Shown: one piece after another, positions 1-8,586 of the stretch
How the letters are laid out: the number at the start of each line of letters is the position of its first letter
Numbering within the stretch: the first letter of the stretch is position 1
Notes under the pieces: model-generated
What the model saw: the letters and a program-made list of their open reading frames with translations, nothing else
Told to the model about the DNA's origin: nothing
Databases searched by the model: none
Assembly (NCBI RefSeq): GCF_000092045.1
Contig: NC_007761.1
Location: forward strand, 437,001-501,000
Length of the DNA stretch: 64,000 nt
Reading direction: 5' to 3'
Source: Rhizobium etli CFN 42
GTDB lineage: Bacteria > Pseudomonadota > Alphaproteobacteria > Rhizobiales > Rhizobiaceae
Translations under genes and position numbers: made by a program

Positions 1-1174
1 CGATATTCTCGTGCGCGGCGAGGGCGAGGAAACGATGCGGCGCCTCGCCGAGGCGCTCGCCGCCCATCGCCCGCTTGATGCTGTTGCCGGCATTGCCTAT
101 CGCGATGGCCACGGCGAAATCCAAGCAACCCGGCCAGCGCAGGCGATCGCCGATCTCGATGGCTATCGCATCGGCTGGGAACTGATCGACCATGCCCGCT
201 ACAGCTATTGGGGTGGCAAGCGGGCGGTCGTGATGCAGTTCTCCCGCGGCTGTCCGCATCTTTGCAATTATTGCGGCCAGCGCGGCTTCTGGACCCGCTG
301 GCGTCACCGCTCGCCGGAGGGGTTTGCAAAGGAGATCGCCAGGCTCTATCGCGAACAGGGTGTCGAGCTCATCAATCTTGCCGACGAGAACCCGACCTCG
401 TCGCGCAGGGCCTGGCTGGCATTCCTCGAAGCGATGATCGCCGAGAACGTGCCGGTGCAGATCGTCGGCTCGACGCGCACGGACGATATCGTGCGTGACG
501 CCGATATCCTGCACCTCTATCGCAAGGCCGGCGTCGTGCGCTGGCTGCTCGGTATGGAAAACACCGATGAGGCAACCCTGGCGCTGATCAAGAAGGGCGG
601 AGCCAAAACGACCGACAGGGAGGCAATCCGGCTCCTGCGCCAGCACGATATCCTCTCGATGGCGACCTGGGTCGTCGGTTTCGAAGAGGAGAAGCTCAGC
701 GATCTCTGGCGCGGCTTCCGGCAATTGCTCTCCTACGATCCCGATCAGATCCAGGCGCTTTACGTCACCCCGCATCGCTGGACACCCTTCTTCCGTATCG
801 CCCGCGACCGTCAGGTGATCGAGACCGACATCCGCAAATGGGATTACAAGCATCAGGTCTTGAAGATGCGGTACCTCCACCCGTTCGTGCTGGTCGTCTG
901 CGTCAAGCTCATCGAGGTGGCGGTCCAGGCGCGGCCGAAGGCGCTGATGCGCATCCTCTTCCATCGCGACCGCGAGCAGCGCCATTCGATGCGCTGGTAC
1001 ACTGAGATGGGCCGCCGCGTCTGGTTTCATGAGGTTTTCGAATTTCTCTTCCGCCGCCGCCAGCTGAAGAATGGCCCGACGCTCGAGAATTTCTGGGGCG
1101 CGCCACAGGATGCCGAGGAGGAGTCGATGCTGCGCCCGCAACGGCATCTAAAGAGCCTCGACGCGGCGGAATAA
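1..1174 (+). CDS. BchE-like B12-binding radical SAM protein (5' end cut by window)
   Basis: The reading frame is open from the first bases of the window, where it encodes DILVRGEGEET, the usual end of a cobalamin-binding domain. The real start therefore lies upstream. A radical SAM core follows. RGCPHLCNYCG supplies the CX3CX2C iron-sulfur ligands, about residues 81, 85 and 88 counted from the GTG at 11. The later ADENPTSS and GMENTDE segments fit the SAM barrel. Overall it resembles the Mg-protoporphyrin monomethyl ester anaerobic cyclase (BchE) family. That family also includes methyltransferases and hopanoid or lipid-modifying enzymes. No photosynthesis genes are visible, so a pigment role is doubtful and the substrate is unknown. 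The C-terminal 130 residues are rich in basic and aromatic residues and may contact lipid or membrane (inference). Confidence 0.85.
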   Translation, partial: DILVRGEGEETMRRLAEALAAHRPLDAVAGIAYRDGHGEIQATRPAQAIADLDGYRIGWELIDHARYSYWGGKRAVVMQFSRGCPHLCNYCGQRGFWTRWRHRSPEGFAKEIARLYREQGVELINLADENPTSSRRAWLAFLEAMIAENVPVQIVGSTRTDDIVRDADILHLYRKAGVVRWLLGMENTDEATLALIKKGGAKTTDREAIRLLRQHDILSMATWVVGFEEEKLSDLWRGFRQLLSYDPDQIQALYVTPHRWTPFFRIARDRQVIETDIRKWDYKHQVLKMRYLHPFVLVVCVKLIEVAVQARPKALMRILFHRDREQRHSMRWYTEMGRRVWFHEVFEFLFRRRQLKNGPTLENFWGAPQDAEEESMLRPQRHLKSLDAAE

Positions 1175-1229
1175 AATAGCCGCCTGATTTTCGGCGGACG
1201 CAGCCGGCGCGGGGTGCTAGAAAGCGGAA

Positions 1230-2303
1230 ATGCTGTTCGAACGCCCCGATGACGATACGCTCTATGATGCCCTGATCGCGCGCAGCGCCGATTATGAGGG
1301 CCAGGCCTATGTCTGCGTCAAGACGACCGGAGTCTTCTGCCGGCTGACCTGCCCAGCGCGCAAGCCGAAGCGGGAAAACACGCTTTTCTTCGAGACGATC
1401 GCCGCCTGCATGCATTCCGGTTTTCGCCCCTGCCGGCGCTGCAGGCCACTGGAGCAGCCGGGCCGGGAGCCGATCGTCGACGCCTTGCTCGCCCGGCTCG
1501 AGGAGGAGCCGGAGGTCCGCTGGAGCGAAGACGAGCTCGTTCGCCGCGGCCATGATCCCTCGACCGTGCGCCGCGCCTTCAAGCGGGCGCTCGGCATGAC
1601 CTTCCATGATATCGTCCGTTACATCAGGCTCGGCGAAGCGGCCAGGCAGCTCGCCGCCGGGGCGCGTGTCATCGATGCGCAGATCGACGCCGGATACGAA
1701 ACGCCAAGCGGCTTTCGCGCGGCATTCCAGCGGCTCGTCGGCAAGGCGCCGGCGCTTTCGCAGAACCGCGAACTGCTCTTTGCCGATTGGTTCGACACCC
1801 CGCTCGGGCCGATGATCGCGGTTGCTGACAAGACGCATCTGCACCTTCTCGAATTTCACGATCGCAAGGCGCTACTGAGCGAACTCGAAGCGCTGCAGAA
1901 GCGTGTCCGCTCCTCCGTCGCGATCGGCCGCACCCCGGCGATCGATCAGATCGAGGCGGAGATCCGCGATTATTTCGAAGGCCGGCTGACCGTTTTCAAG
2001 ACGCCCCTGGCCCTAGGCGGCACGCCCTTCGAAAAACATGTCTGGGCAAGGCTGATGGAAATCCCCCTCGGGCAGACGCGCGCCTATGGCGATCTCGCCA
2101 GGGAGATGGAGAGGCCGGAGGTGGTGCGGGCGGTCGGCCGCGCCAATGGCGCCAACCAGCTTGCCATCGTCGTGCCCTGTCATCGCATCCTCGGCGCCGA
2201 TGGTTCTCTGACCGGTTACGGCGGCGGCCTCTGGCGCAAACAATGGCTGCTGCGCCATGAGGAAAAGATCGGCACAGAAACAAGGATGGAGGAGACAGCA
2301 TGA
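1230..2303 (+). CDS. ada: Ada: methylated-DNA-protein methyltransferase and transcription regulator
   Basis: This 357-residue protein has the full Ada layout. The N-terminal zinc domain has Cys37, Cys41, Cys68 and Cys71; Cys37 corresponds to the methylphosphotriester acceptor. An AraC-type helix-turn-helix follows at about 85-180. The C-terminal O6-methylguanine methyltransferase domain has the acceptor motif PCHRIL with Cys317. In the family, methyl transfer to the N-terminal cysteine turns Ada into an activator of alkylation-repair genes, while the C-terminal cysteine repairs O6-methylguanine in a suicide reaction. Length is close to E. coli Ada (354). The stop overlaps the next gene's ATG by four bases (ATGA), so the PEP-mutase-family gene is probably co-translated. 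Confidence 0.95.
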   Translation: MLFERPDDDTLYDALIARSADYEGQAYVCVKTTGVFCRLTCPARKPKRENTLFFETIAACMHSGFRPCRRCRPLEQPGREPIVDALLARLEEEPEVRWSEDELVRRGHDPSTVRRAFKRALGMTFHDIVRYIRLGEAARQLAAGARVIDAQIDAGYETPSGFRAAFQRLVGKAPALSQNRELLFADWFDTPLGPMIAVADKTHLHLLEFHDRKALLSELEALQKRVRSSVAIGRTPAIDQIEAEIRDYFEGRLTVFKTPLALGGTPFEKHVWARLMEIPLGQTRAYGDLAREMERPEVVRAVGRANGANQLAIVVPCHRILGADGSLTGYGGGLWRKQWLLRHEEKIGTETRMEETA

Positions 2304-3070
2304 ATCAGACTGAAAAGGCCAAGGCATTCGGCGCGCTTCACCGGAAAGGCGACCCGATCGTACTCTACAATATCTGGGATGCGGGTACGGCGAAGGCCGT
2401 TGCCGATGCCGGCGCCAAGGCGCTTGCCACCGGAAGCTGGTCGGTTGCCGCAGCTCATGGTTTTGCCGACGGGGAGAAGCTGCCGATGTCGGTGCTGGTG
2501 GAGACGGCGAAATCCATCACCGATGCCGTCGACCTGCCGCTTTCGGTCGATTTCGAAGGCGCTTATTCGGCCGATCCTCAGGGTGCGGCCGCCAATGTCG
2601 CCAAGCTCATCGAGGTCGGCGCCATTGGCATCAATTTCGAGGATCGGGTGGTTGCGGGCGAGGGGCTCTATCCCATCGAGAGCCAGGCGGCGCGCATCCG
2701 CGCCATTCGCGCCATCGCCGACGGTAAAGGCATGCCCTTCTTCATCAACGCCCGCACCGACCTTTTCCTCGCCGAGAGCGATCTTTCAAAACATGCCGGC
2801 CTGGTGGACGAGGCGATCGAGCGGGGCGGGGCCTATGCCGCGGCCGGCGGCAGCGGCTTCTTCGTTCCTGGCCTGATCGATCCCGCCTTGATCGAAAAGA
2901 TCTGCGCGGCCTCGTCGCTTCCCGTCAACGTGATGATGCGGGCAGGCGCGCCTGACGTGAAAACATTGGCAAAGCTCGGGGTCGGCCGCATCAGCTATGG
3001 CCCGGGGCCTTACCGGTCGATGATGGAAAAGCTGAGGCAGGAGGCCGCGGCGATTTATAGCCTGCTCTAA
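2300..3070 (+). CDS. Isocitrate lyase / phosphoenolpyruvate mutase family protein
   Basis: This 256-residue TIM-barrel protein belongs to the PEP mutase/isocitrate lyase superfamily. LYNIWDAGTA at the start, SVDFEGAY near residue 87 and GINFEDR near 112 are the conserved Mg-binding strands. The family cleaves or forms C-C or P-C bonds next to a carboxylate, for example methylisocitrate, oxaloacetate or phosphonopyruvate. The signature cysteine motif of true isocitrate lyases (KKCGH) is not present. Many alphaproteobacterial members are annotated carboxyvinyl-carboxyphosphonate phosphorylmutase without biochemical proof. It overlaps ada by four bases. That coupling is of unknown meaning, since no link of this family to alkylation repair is established. 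Substrate unassigned. Confidence 0.88.
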   Translation: MNQTEKAKAFGALHRKGDPIVLYNIWDAGTAKAVADAGAKALATGSWSVAAAHGFADGEKLPMSVLVETAKSITDAVDLPLSVDFEGAYSADPQGAAANVAKLIEVGAIGINFEDRVVAGEGLYPIESQAARIRAIRAIADGKGMPFFINARTDLFLAESDLSKHAGLVDEAIERGGAYAAAGGSGFFVPGLIDPALIEKICAASSLPVNVMMRAGAPDVKTLAKLGVGRISYGPGPYRSMMEKLRQEAAAIYSLL

Positions 3071-3133
3071 GGCCAATAGCTTGCGGGCCGCATCCGTATG
3101 AAAGCTGCGGCCCGCGATGACATCCTGCTCCGC

Positions 3134-4282
3134 TCAGGAACGGAAGCGCAGATTGCGCCGCGTCAGCTGGTCGACCGAGGTGCAGCCCATCAGTTTCATG
3201 TCGCGTTCGATCTCGGTGCGTATGTTCTCCAGCGCCCGTTCGACGCCGGGCTGTCCGGCAGCGGCCAGCGGGAAGAGATAGTAGCGTCCGAGCCCGACGG
3301 CCTTTGCCCCCAGCGACAGCGCTTTGAGAACATGCGTGCCGCGCTGCACGCCGCCATCCATCATCACGTCGATCCGATCGCCGACCGCATCGACGATCTC
3401 GGCCAGCTGATCGAAGGCGCTGCGGGAACCGTCGAGCTGGCGGCCGCCATGATTGGACAATACGATGCCGGTGCAGCCGATCTCGACCGCGCGCTTGGCG
3501 TCCTCCACCGACATGATGCCCTTCAGGCAGAATTGCCCGCCCCAGGCCTGCACCATCTCGGCCACGTCGTCCCACGACATCGAGGGGTCGAGCATCTCGG
3601 TGAAGTAGCGGCTGATCGACAGCGCCCCGCCGTCCATCTTCACATGGTTTTCGAGCTGCGGCAGCCGGAAAGCTTCATGCGTCATCCAGTCGATCGCCCA
3701 GGAGGGCTTGATCGCAAACTGCATCATGCCGGCGAGATTGAGCTTGAAGGGAATGGCAAAGCCGGTGCGCTTGTCGCGCTCGCGATTGCCGCCGGTGATG
3801 CTGTCGACCGTCAGCATCATCGCCTGCACGCCGGCATTTTTCGCTCGCGCCATCATCTCGTGATTGAGGCCGCGATCCTTGTGGAAATAGAACTGATAGA
3901 CTTGCGGTCCAGCGCTGATCTGGCGGGCTTCCTCCAGGCTGATAGTTCCGAGCGACGAGACGCCGAACATCGTGCCGTGTTTGGCCGCCGCCGCCGCGAC
4001 CGCCCGCTCCCCCTGATGATGGAAGAGCCGCTGCAGCGCCGTCGGCGAGCAATAGACAGGCATGGCCAGCTTCTGCCCCATGACCGTCACCGACATGTCG
4101 ACCTCGGCCACCCCGCGCAAAACATTGGGCACCAGATCGCAAGCCTCGAAGGCCGCGGTATTGCGCCGATAGGTCACCTCGTCATCGGCCGCACCATCGA
4201 TATAATCGAAGATCGGCCCGGGAAGCCGTCGTTTGGCCATGCGCCGGAAATCGTGAAAATTATAGCAGTCTGTAAGGCGCAT
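3134..4282 (-). CDS. lldD: FMN-dependent L-lactate dehydrogenase / alpha-hydroxy-acid oxidase
   Basis: A 382-residue FMN-dependent alpha-hydroxy-acid dehydrogenase. FDYIDGAADDE near residue 25, QFYFHKDR near 128 and LTVDSITGGNR near 158 line the FMN site. LSNHGGRQLDG near 277 carries the catalytic His and the substrate-carboxylate-binding Arg. DGGVQRG and GLGRYYLF close the phosphate-binding end. The family oxidises L-lactate or related 2-hydroxyacids, passing electrons to quinone or oxygen; bacterial LldD is membrane-associated. Length matches LldD (about 380). It is monocistronic and converges with the PEP-mutase-family gene. No lactate permease or LldR regulator is adjacent, so the exact hydroxyacid is not proved. 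Confidence 0.9.
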   Translation of the reverse strand: MRLTDCYNFHDFRRMAKRRLPGPIFDYIDGAADDEVTYRRNTAAFEACDLVPNVLRGVAEVDMSVTVMGQKLAMPVYCSPTALQRLFHHQGERAVAAAAAKHGTMFGVSSLGTISLEEARQISAGPQVYQFYFHKDRGLNHEMMARAKNAGVQAMMLTVDSITGGNRERDKRTGFAIPFKLNLAGMMQFAIKPSWAIDWMTHEAFRLPQLENHVKMDGGALSISRYFTEMLDPSMSWDDVAEMVQAWGGQFCLKGIMSVEDAKRAVEIGCTGIVLSNHGGRQLDGSRSAFDQLAEIVDAVGDRIDVMMDGGVQRGTHVLKALSLGAKAVGLGRYYLFPLAAAGQPGVERALENIRTEIERDMKLMGCTSVDQLTRRNLRFRS

Positions 4283-4497
4283 CTGTTTGCTCGACCCGTT
4301 AAGTTCTCGGGGCGCAACCTAAAGCACGATTCGAAATCTTGCCAAGTCTAGATCGTGCGATTTGCGACCTGTCGCGTGGATATTGCGGCTTGGTGGGTTT
4401 GCAGGAGGATAATGATCCGCGGCGTCCTCGAACGCACCTCATCCATAGGCTGCCGTCTCTCTCCGCCTCTGCCTCGGCGCGGCATCCTCCGACATCC

Positions 4498-4630
4498 CTC
4501 ATCCTGAGGTGCGTAGCCCGCAGGGCGAAGCCTCGAAGGACACGCCGCGGCATCGCTCCTTGCCTGCATCGACCGCCACTGCACCCGCCCCGCCCTTCGA
4601 GGCCCCTCCGGGGCACCTCAGGGTGAGGCT
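4498..4630. repeat. Inverted pair of rhizobial intergenic palindromic repeats
   Basis: Two copies of one motif face each other. The left copy reads CCTCATCCTGAGGTGC then GAAGCCTCGAAGGA. The right copy, at about 4594-4630, is its reverse complement with CCTTCGAGG and GCACCTCAGGGTGAGG. Together they could fold into a long hairpin. This matches the style of the dispersed intergenic elements of Rhizobiales. The rest of the 4283-4664 gap between lldD and the desaturase shows no gene or other signal. Confidence 0.75.
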
Positions 4631-4664
4631 CTCTTGAATGCCGTGCTATATTCAGTGGTACCCC

Positions 4665-5603
4665 TCAACGCTGACCAACAGGATGATCCTCACCAGTGTC
4701 TCCGGAGACTTCAACGCGTCTCAACCCATCCCTCGGTACGATCGTGTGCGGGAGCTTGATCGCCGAAGCAAGGCCGAGCCCTGCCAGCAGCCGGATGAAA
4801 TGCCAGCCGAGGTCCAGCTGTCCCGGCTCGATACCGAGCCGCGCCGATTCCGGAAAGGCGTGATGGTTGCCGTGGAAGCTCTCGCCGAAGGTCACCAGCC
4901 CGAAACGCGGCAGATTGTATCCCTGCACAGCGACGTCATCGACGCTCCAGCCTTGATGGCCGTTGCGATGGGCGAAATGACCGACCAGCCAGTGGCCGGT
5001 CAGCGATACCGAGATCCTGACGGCAATCCCCCACACCAGCCACGGCAGCCCGCCGAGACTGAAGAGCAGCAGTGCCAAGGGAATTTGCTGCGCCATCCAC
5101 GTCGCCTCCAGGAGGCGGTAGAAGCGGTCGTGCCGCGCGCGCTCTTCAACGACGAATCGTGGCGGTTCGTCGAGCGCCACGGCGCAATGCATCTGCCATA
5201 AGGCATCGACGAAGAACGATCGCCGATGGGCATAGAGGTCATGGCAGTCTCGCTGCCGTTGCGCCCAGTCGCGAATATCGTGGGCGTAGATCATGCCGAA
5301 CGGGCCGGCCATGCCGACCAGCGTGCCGAGATAGACGAGCAGGTGCTCGAGCCAGAGCGGAGCGCTGAAGGAACGGTGAATCAGCAGCCGGTGCATGCCG
5401 ACCGAATGACCAAGGCAGATCGTGATAGCGGTCGATAGAACGAAGACGATAACAGCGCTCCAGCTGAAGGTCAGTGGTCCGCCCACCACGGCAACCACGG
5501 TCATGGTGGTTATCCAGATCGATTTTGCGGGCACCCAGACCACGCTGCCCTTCACGGAATCACTGCTGTCGTCGATCATGCGTCCGGTGGAAATGCTGCG
5601 CAT
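4665..5603 (-). CDS. Membrane fatty acid desaturase
   Basis: A desaturase-family integral membrane protein of about 312 residues. It has the di-iron histidine boxes of acyl-lipid/acyl-CoA delta-9 type desaturases: HSVGMHR early, an HD..H region in the middle and HGNHH near the C-terminus. Several hydrophobic segments (ITTMTVVAVVGG, LLVYLGTLVGM, IPLALLLFSLGG) anchor it in the inner membrane. It would insert a double bond in acyl chains to tune fluidity. The frame is open to 5654. However, the ATG at 5603 has an AGGAG seven bases upstream and is preferred over the ATG at 5654, which would overlap a putative operator. It is divergent from an ArsR-type regulator, so repression from the shared intergenic operators is likely. 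Confidence 0.85.
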   Translation of the reverse strand: MRSISTGRMIDDSSDSVKGSVVWVPAKSIWITTMTVVAVVGGPLTFSWSAVIVFVLSTAITICLGHSVGMHRLLIHRSFSAPLWLEHLLVYLGTLVGMAGPFGMIYAHDIRDWAQRQRDCHDLYAHRRSFFVDALWQMHCAVALDEPPRFVVEERARHDRFYRLLEATWMAQQIPLALLLFSLGGLPWLVWGIAVRISVSLTGHWLVGHFAHRNGHQGWSVDDVAVQGYNLPRFGLVTFGESFHGNHHAFPESARLGIEPGQLDLGWHFIRLLAGLGLASAIKLPHTIVPRDGLRRVEVSGDTGEDHPVGQR

Positions 5604-5662
5604 GGCAAAACTCCTCCCCTCGGGCGTATTCTCCAGTTGAACAGCGCCCGCCATTCAATTAA

Positions 5663-5725
5663 TTAAGCAATTATCTAATTACTTTGCGCCAATGAAAATA
5701 ATTAAGCAATACGTTAATTGCTTAA
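5663..5725. promoter_or_regulatory. Two ArsR-type operator palindromes between desaturase and regulator
   Basis: At 5702-5725 there is a perfect inverted repeat, TTAAGCAAT and ATTGCTTAA separated by six bases. A second, imperfect copy lies at 5663-5684 (TTAAGCAAT ... ATTACTT). The size and AT-rich dyad fit ArsR/SmtB operators. The two sites cover the shared divergent promoter region, so the adjacent regulator probably controls both itself and the desaturase. Confidence 0.7.
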
Positions 5726-5765
5726 GCGCAGCGATGCTTTCGTGTCGCAGGCATGGAGACGGAAC

Positions 5766-6131
5766 TTGGAAGACGAGAATTTCGACGACCTTTCAGAAGG
5801 CAGCTCGGTCGGCGCCGCCCAGCGGGTGTTCCACGCGCTTTCCAGTGCGCCGCGGCGGAAGATCCTCGCTTACCTCTCGGCATCGGGGCTAACCGCCGGC
5901 GAGATCGCCGAGCGCTTCAGCATCTCAAAGCCAGCGGTTTCGCAGCATCTTTCTATCTTGGAAACGGCGGGGCTGATCAGACGGGAGAAACAGGGCCAGT
6001 TCGTCCACTATTCCCTGATCGAGAACAATCTCGTCAATACGCTCAACGGCTTCGTGCAGGAGGTCTGCCCGGTCGGCCGACCGCTCAAGAAGGAAAGCCA
6101 GGCGCGTGCGCGTCGGAAAGAATTACCCTGA
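5766..6131 (+). CDS. ArsR/SmtB-family transcriptional regulator
   Basis: A small winged-helix repressor of about 121 residues. VFHALSSAPRRKILAYLS leads the domain. The recognition region ISKPAVSQHLSILETAGL is characteristic of ArsR proteins, and the wing follows at KQGQFVHYSL. The metal-binding motif of arsenic or zinc sensors (ELCVCDL) is absent. A C-terminal CPVG is the only cysteine seen, so the signal is unlikely to be metal bound at the classic site. The TTG at 5766 is chosen because GGAG lies seven bases upstream; the TTG at 5718 falls inside the operator. The divergent desaturase is the likely target, suggesting a lipid or stress cue (inference). Confidence 0.82.
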   Translation: MEDENFDDLSEGSSVGAAQRVFHALSSAPRRKILAYLSASGLTAGEIAERFSISKPAVSQHLSILETAGLIRREKQGQFVHYSLIENNLVNTLNGFVQEVCPVGRPLKKESQARARRKELP

Positions 6132-6227
6132 GGCGACTCGGGGCATCTCTCCCAACCTGTGGGAAAACCGGGAAATATTCGGCGTGAGAGGACGCGCCCT
6201 TCGTGTGGTGAAGAGCGCAGCCCTTGA

Positions 6228-7115
6228 TCAGGGAACGATCAGCGTTCCGATGCCGTGCTCGGTGAAGATCTCGAGCAGGACGGAATGGGCGGTCTTGCCG
6301 TTCAGGATGACGACGCCCTGCACGCCGGCCTTGATCGCATCGATACAGGTCTCGACCTTGGGGATCATGCCGCCCGAGATCGTGCCGTCGGCGATCAGCG
6401 CATGCGCTTCGGCAACGGAAAGTTCCTTGATGAGCTGACCCTTCTTGTCGAGCACGCCGGGAACGTCGGTCAAAAACAGCAGGCGGGTGGCGTTCAGCGC
6501 GCCGGCAATGGCGCCGGCGAAAGTGTCGGCGTTGATATTGTAGGTGGCGCCGTCGCGGCCGGGGGCGACCGGGGCTATGACCGGGATCATCTCGGAGCGG
6601 GCGAGCAGGTCGAGCAGCGTGCGGTCGACCTCGACCACTTCGCCGACGAAGCCGAGATCAAGCACCCGCTCGATGTTGGAATCCGGATCTTTGATGGTCT
6701 TGCGCGCCTTTTCGGCGAAGACCATGTTGCCGTCCTTGCCGCAAAGGCCGATCGCCCATTCGCCGGTCTGGTTGATCAGCGCGACGATCTCCTTGTTGAT
6801 CGAGCCGGCGAGCACCATCTCGACAATCTCGACCGTCTTCTGGTCGGTGACGCGAAGCCCGCCTTCGAATTTCGATTCGATGCCCATCTTGGTCAGCATG
6901 GCGCCGATCTGCGGGCCGCCGCCGTGAACGACGATCGGGTTGACACCCGACTGCTTTAAAAGCGCGATGTCGCTGGCAAAGGCCTTGCCGAGCTCGGGAT
7001 TGCCCATCGCATGGCCGCCGTACTTCACCACGATCGTCTTGTTTTCATAACGCTGCATGAAAGGCAGCGCCTGGGCGAGAAGACGTGCCTGGATTTCGCT
7101 TTCGGACTCGTTCAT
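6228..7115 (-). CDS. argB: Acetylglutamate kinase
   Basis: This 295-residue protein phosphorylates N-acetyl-L-glutamate, the second step of arginine synthesis, in the cytoplasm. The amino-acid-kinase fold is clear: [10 protein letters not shown] near residue 30, [10 protein letters not shown] near 65 with the glycine-rich substrate loop, and FLTDVPGVL and SGGMIPKV in the ATP half. Length equals rhizobial ArgB. The start is MNESESE at 7115; the frame runs further upstream but that extension is non-homologous. The N-terminal helix is of the type found in arginine-sensitive hexameric ArgB enzymes, so feedback inhibition is plausible. It converges with the ArsR gene. No other arg genes are in the window. 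Confidence 0.97.
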   Translation of the reverse strand: MNESESEIQARLLAQALPFMQRYENKTIVVKYGGHAMGNPELGKAFASDIALLKQSGVNPIVVHGGGPQIGAMLTKMGIESKFEGGLRVTDQKTVEIVEMVLAGSINKEIVALINQTGEWAIGLCGKDGNMVFAEKARKTIKDPDSNIERVLDLGFVGEVVEVDRTLLDLLARSEMIPVIAPVAPGRDGATYNINADTFAGAIAGALNATRLLFLTDVPGVLDKKGQLIKELSVAEAHALIADGTISGGMIPKVETCIDAIKAGVQGVVILNGKTAHSVLLEIFTEHGIGTLIVP

Positions 7116-7247
7116 GGGAACCCCGCAGAATTGATCGCGGCCTTTTATCGCAAGTTTCTGACAGAGGGAATAATCCAGACCGCAATAGTTTTTCGTATGT
7201 GGCACTGAGCCGGAGGAGTTGGACCGGCCGGCTGAGCGAAGCACGAT

Positions 7248-7800
7248 ATGGGGAACGGCATGCAAGGCGATGAGATTAAGGAGCTGATCGGCCGCGTGGC
7301 GCTCGGGCGACCGCACGGCCTTCGCCGCCCTCTACAGCCAGACCGCACCGAAACTTTTTGCAATCTGCCTGCGTATCTTGAACGACCGCACGGAGGCCGA
7401 GGAGGCCCTGCAGGAGGTCTATATCAGCATCTGGCAACGCGCCCGCAGCTTCCAGGCGGCCTCGGGCTCATCCTCGGCATGGCTTTCGGCAATTGCCCGC
7501 AACCGGTCGATCGATCTGTTGCGCGCGCGCAAGCCCGTCGCCGACGAACTCGACAGCGCTTACGATCTTGCCGATGCCGCGCCCGACCCGGAAAGACAGG
7601 CGGTGACGAAGGATGACGGAAGGCGGATTGACACCTGCATGGAAGAGTTGGAAGCTGATCGTGCGGTCGCCGTGAAACGGGCTTATGTCGAAGGGCTGAG
7701 CTATCAGGAACTGGCGGATCAGTTCGGCGTTCCGCTGAACACGATGCGGACCTGGCTCAGGCGCAGCCTCTTGAAACTGAGAGAGTGCATGGAACGATGA
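7248..7800 (+). pseudogene. ECF sigma factor gene (SigK-like) broken by a +1 frameshift
   Basis: Two frames together make one sigma factor. From the ATG at 7248 or 7260 the first frame encodes [16 protein letters not shown]. The second continues with [18 protein letters not shown], then NDRTEAEEALQEVYISIW (region 2), and ends with YQELADQFGVPLNTMRTWLR (region 4 helix-turn-helix). The frames meet at GGG at 7305-7307. Removing one G would restore a protein of about 183 residues. The downstream frame alone lacks most of region 2.1 and has no good start. The anti-sigma gene overlaps its stop by four bases and is intact. It may be a real mutation, a sequence error or, less likely, programmed frameshifting. 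An intact copy would direct RNA polymerase to its own operon under RskA control. Confidence 0.8.
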
Positions 7801-8516
7801 CATCGCCCGATAAAAGCAAGGGAAACCGCTCCCGCGACGAGGTCCTCGCCGGTGAATATGTTTTGGGCGTCCTATCACTGCAGGATCGCCGGGTGGTCGA
7901 AGAGCGCATGCGCCACGATCGGATATTTGCGGCGATCGTCAGCCGTTGGGAAACCAACCTCTCCGCCTTCAACGACGAATATGACGGCGTCGCGCCGAGC
8001 CGGGAAACCTTCAAGCAGATCGAGTCTCGGCTGTTCGGCGATGCCGTAAAATCCACATCCTTTTCGCAGGGGCTGTGGAATTCGGCGGTCTTCTGGCGCT
8101 CATTGGCGTTCGCCTGCATCGTCGTCGCCGTCAGTGCCGTCATCTTCGCCTCCGGCCTTGTGCCGCAGCCGCAGGGCCCGGCACCGCTGGTGGCCGATCT
8201 TGCGGGTCAAAGCAACGCGATCAATCTCCGCGCCTCCTACGAGATCCAGAGCGGCCGGCTGAAGATCGTGCCGGTCGCCGCCGGCAAGCCGGAGGAGAAA
8301 TCGCTGGAGCTCTGGCTGGTGCCAGGCAGCGGCGCCCCGAAATCGCTCGGCATTTTCCAGCCCGGCGAAAGCGGCGAACTCGTCATTCCGGCCGATCTGC
8401 GCAACAATGTCGCCGATGGCGCAACGCTTGCCGTCAGCCTCGAGCCTTTCGGCGGCTCGCCGAGCGGGCAGGTGACCGGTCCGGTGATTGCGAGCGGCAC
8501 CGTACGCCAGCCATAA
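7797..8516 (+). CDS. Anti-sigma-K factor RskA-type membrane protein
   Basis: A 239-residue single-pass membrane protein. The N-terminal cytoplasmic part (LAGEYVLGVLSLQDRR, ERMRHD) is typical of RskA-family sigma-binding domains. The membrane segment is about SLAFACIVVAVSAVIF, residues 101-120. The periplasmic RskA domain follows, with LELWLVPGSGAPKSLG and a TLAVSLEPFGGSP end. It holds its cognate ECF sigma at the membrane until regulated proteolysis. Its ATG overlaps the sigma stop (ATGA). Because the sigma gene upstream is frameshifted, this anti-sigma may have lost its partner. A fasciclin-domain gene follows in the same direction. Confidence 0.88.
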   Translation: MTSPDKSKGNRSRDEVLAGEYVLGVLSLQDRRVVEERMRHDRIFAAIVSRWETNLSAFNDEYDGVAPSRETFKQIESRLFGDAVKSTSFSQGLWNSAVFWRSLAFACIVVAVSAVIFASGLVPQPQGPAPLVADLAGQSNAINLRASYEIQSGRLKIVPVAAGKPEEKSLELWLVPGSGAPKSLGIFQPGESGELVIPADLRNNVADGATLAVSLEPFGGSPSGQVTGPVIASGTVRQP

Positions 8517-8586
8517 TCAGTTTCTCTCCTCTGAAACTCTTCGGCGCATCACTTCGTAGTTGGCATTGCCCGGACGACGCTCAGGC

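Noticed and set aside
3098..4351. Long 417-residue plus-strand frame opposite lldD
   Set aside because: It is the antisense shadow of a clear FMN enzyme and has His/Arg-rich, non-globular composition.
7378..7800. Independent short sigma factor starting at TTG 7378
   Set aside because: It would lack the first half of region 2 and has no ribosome site; the frameshift explanation fits better.
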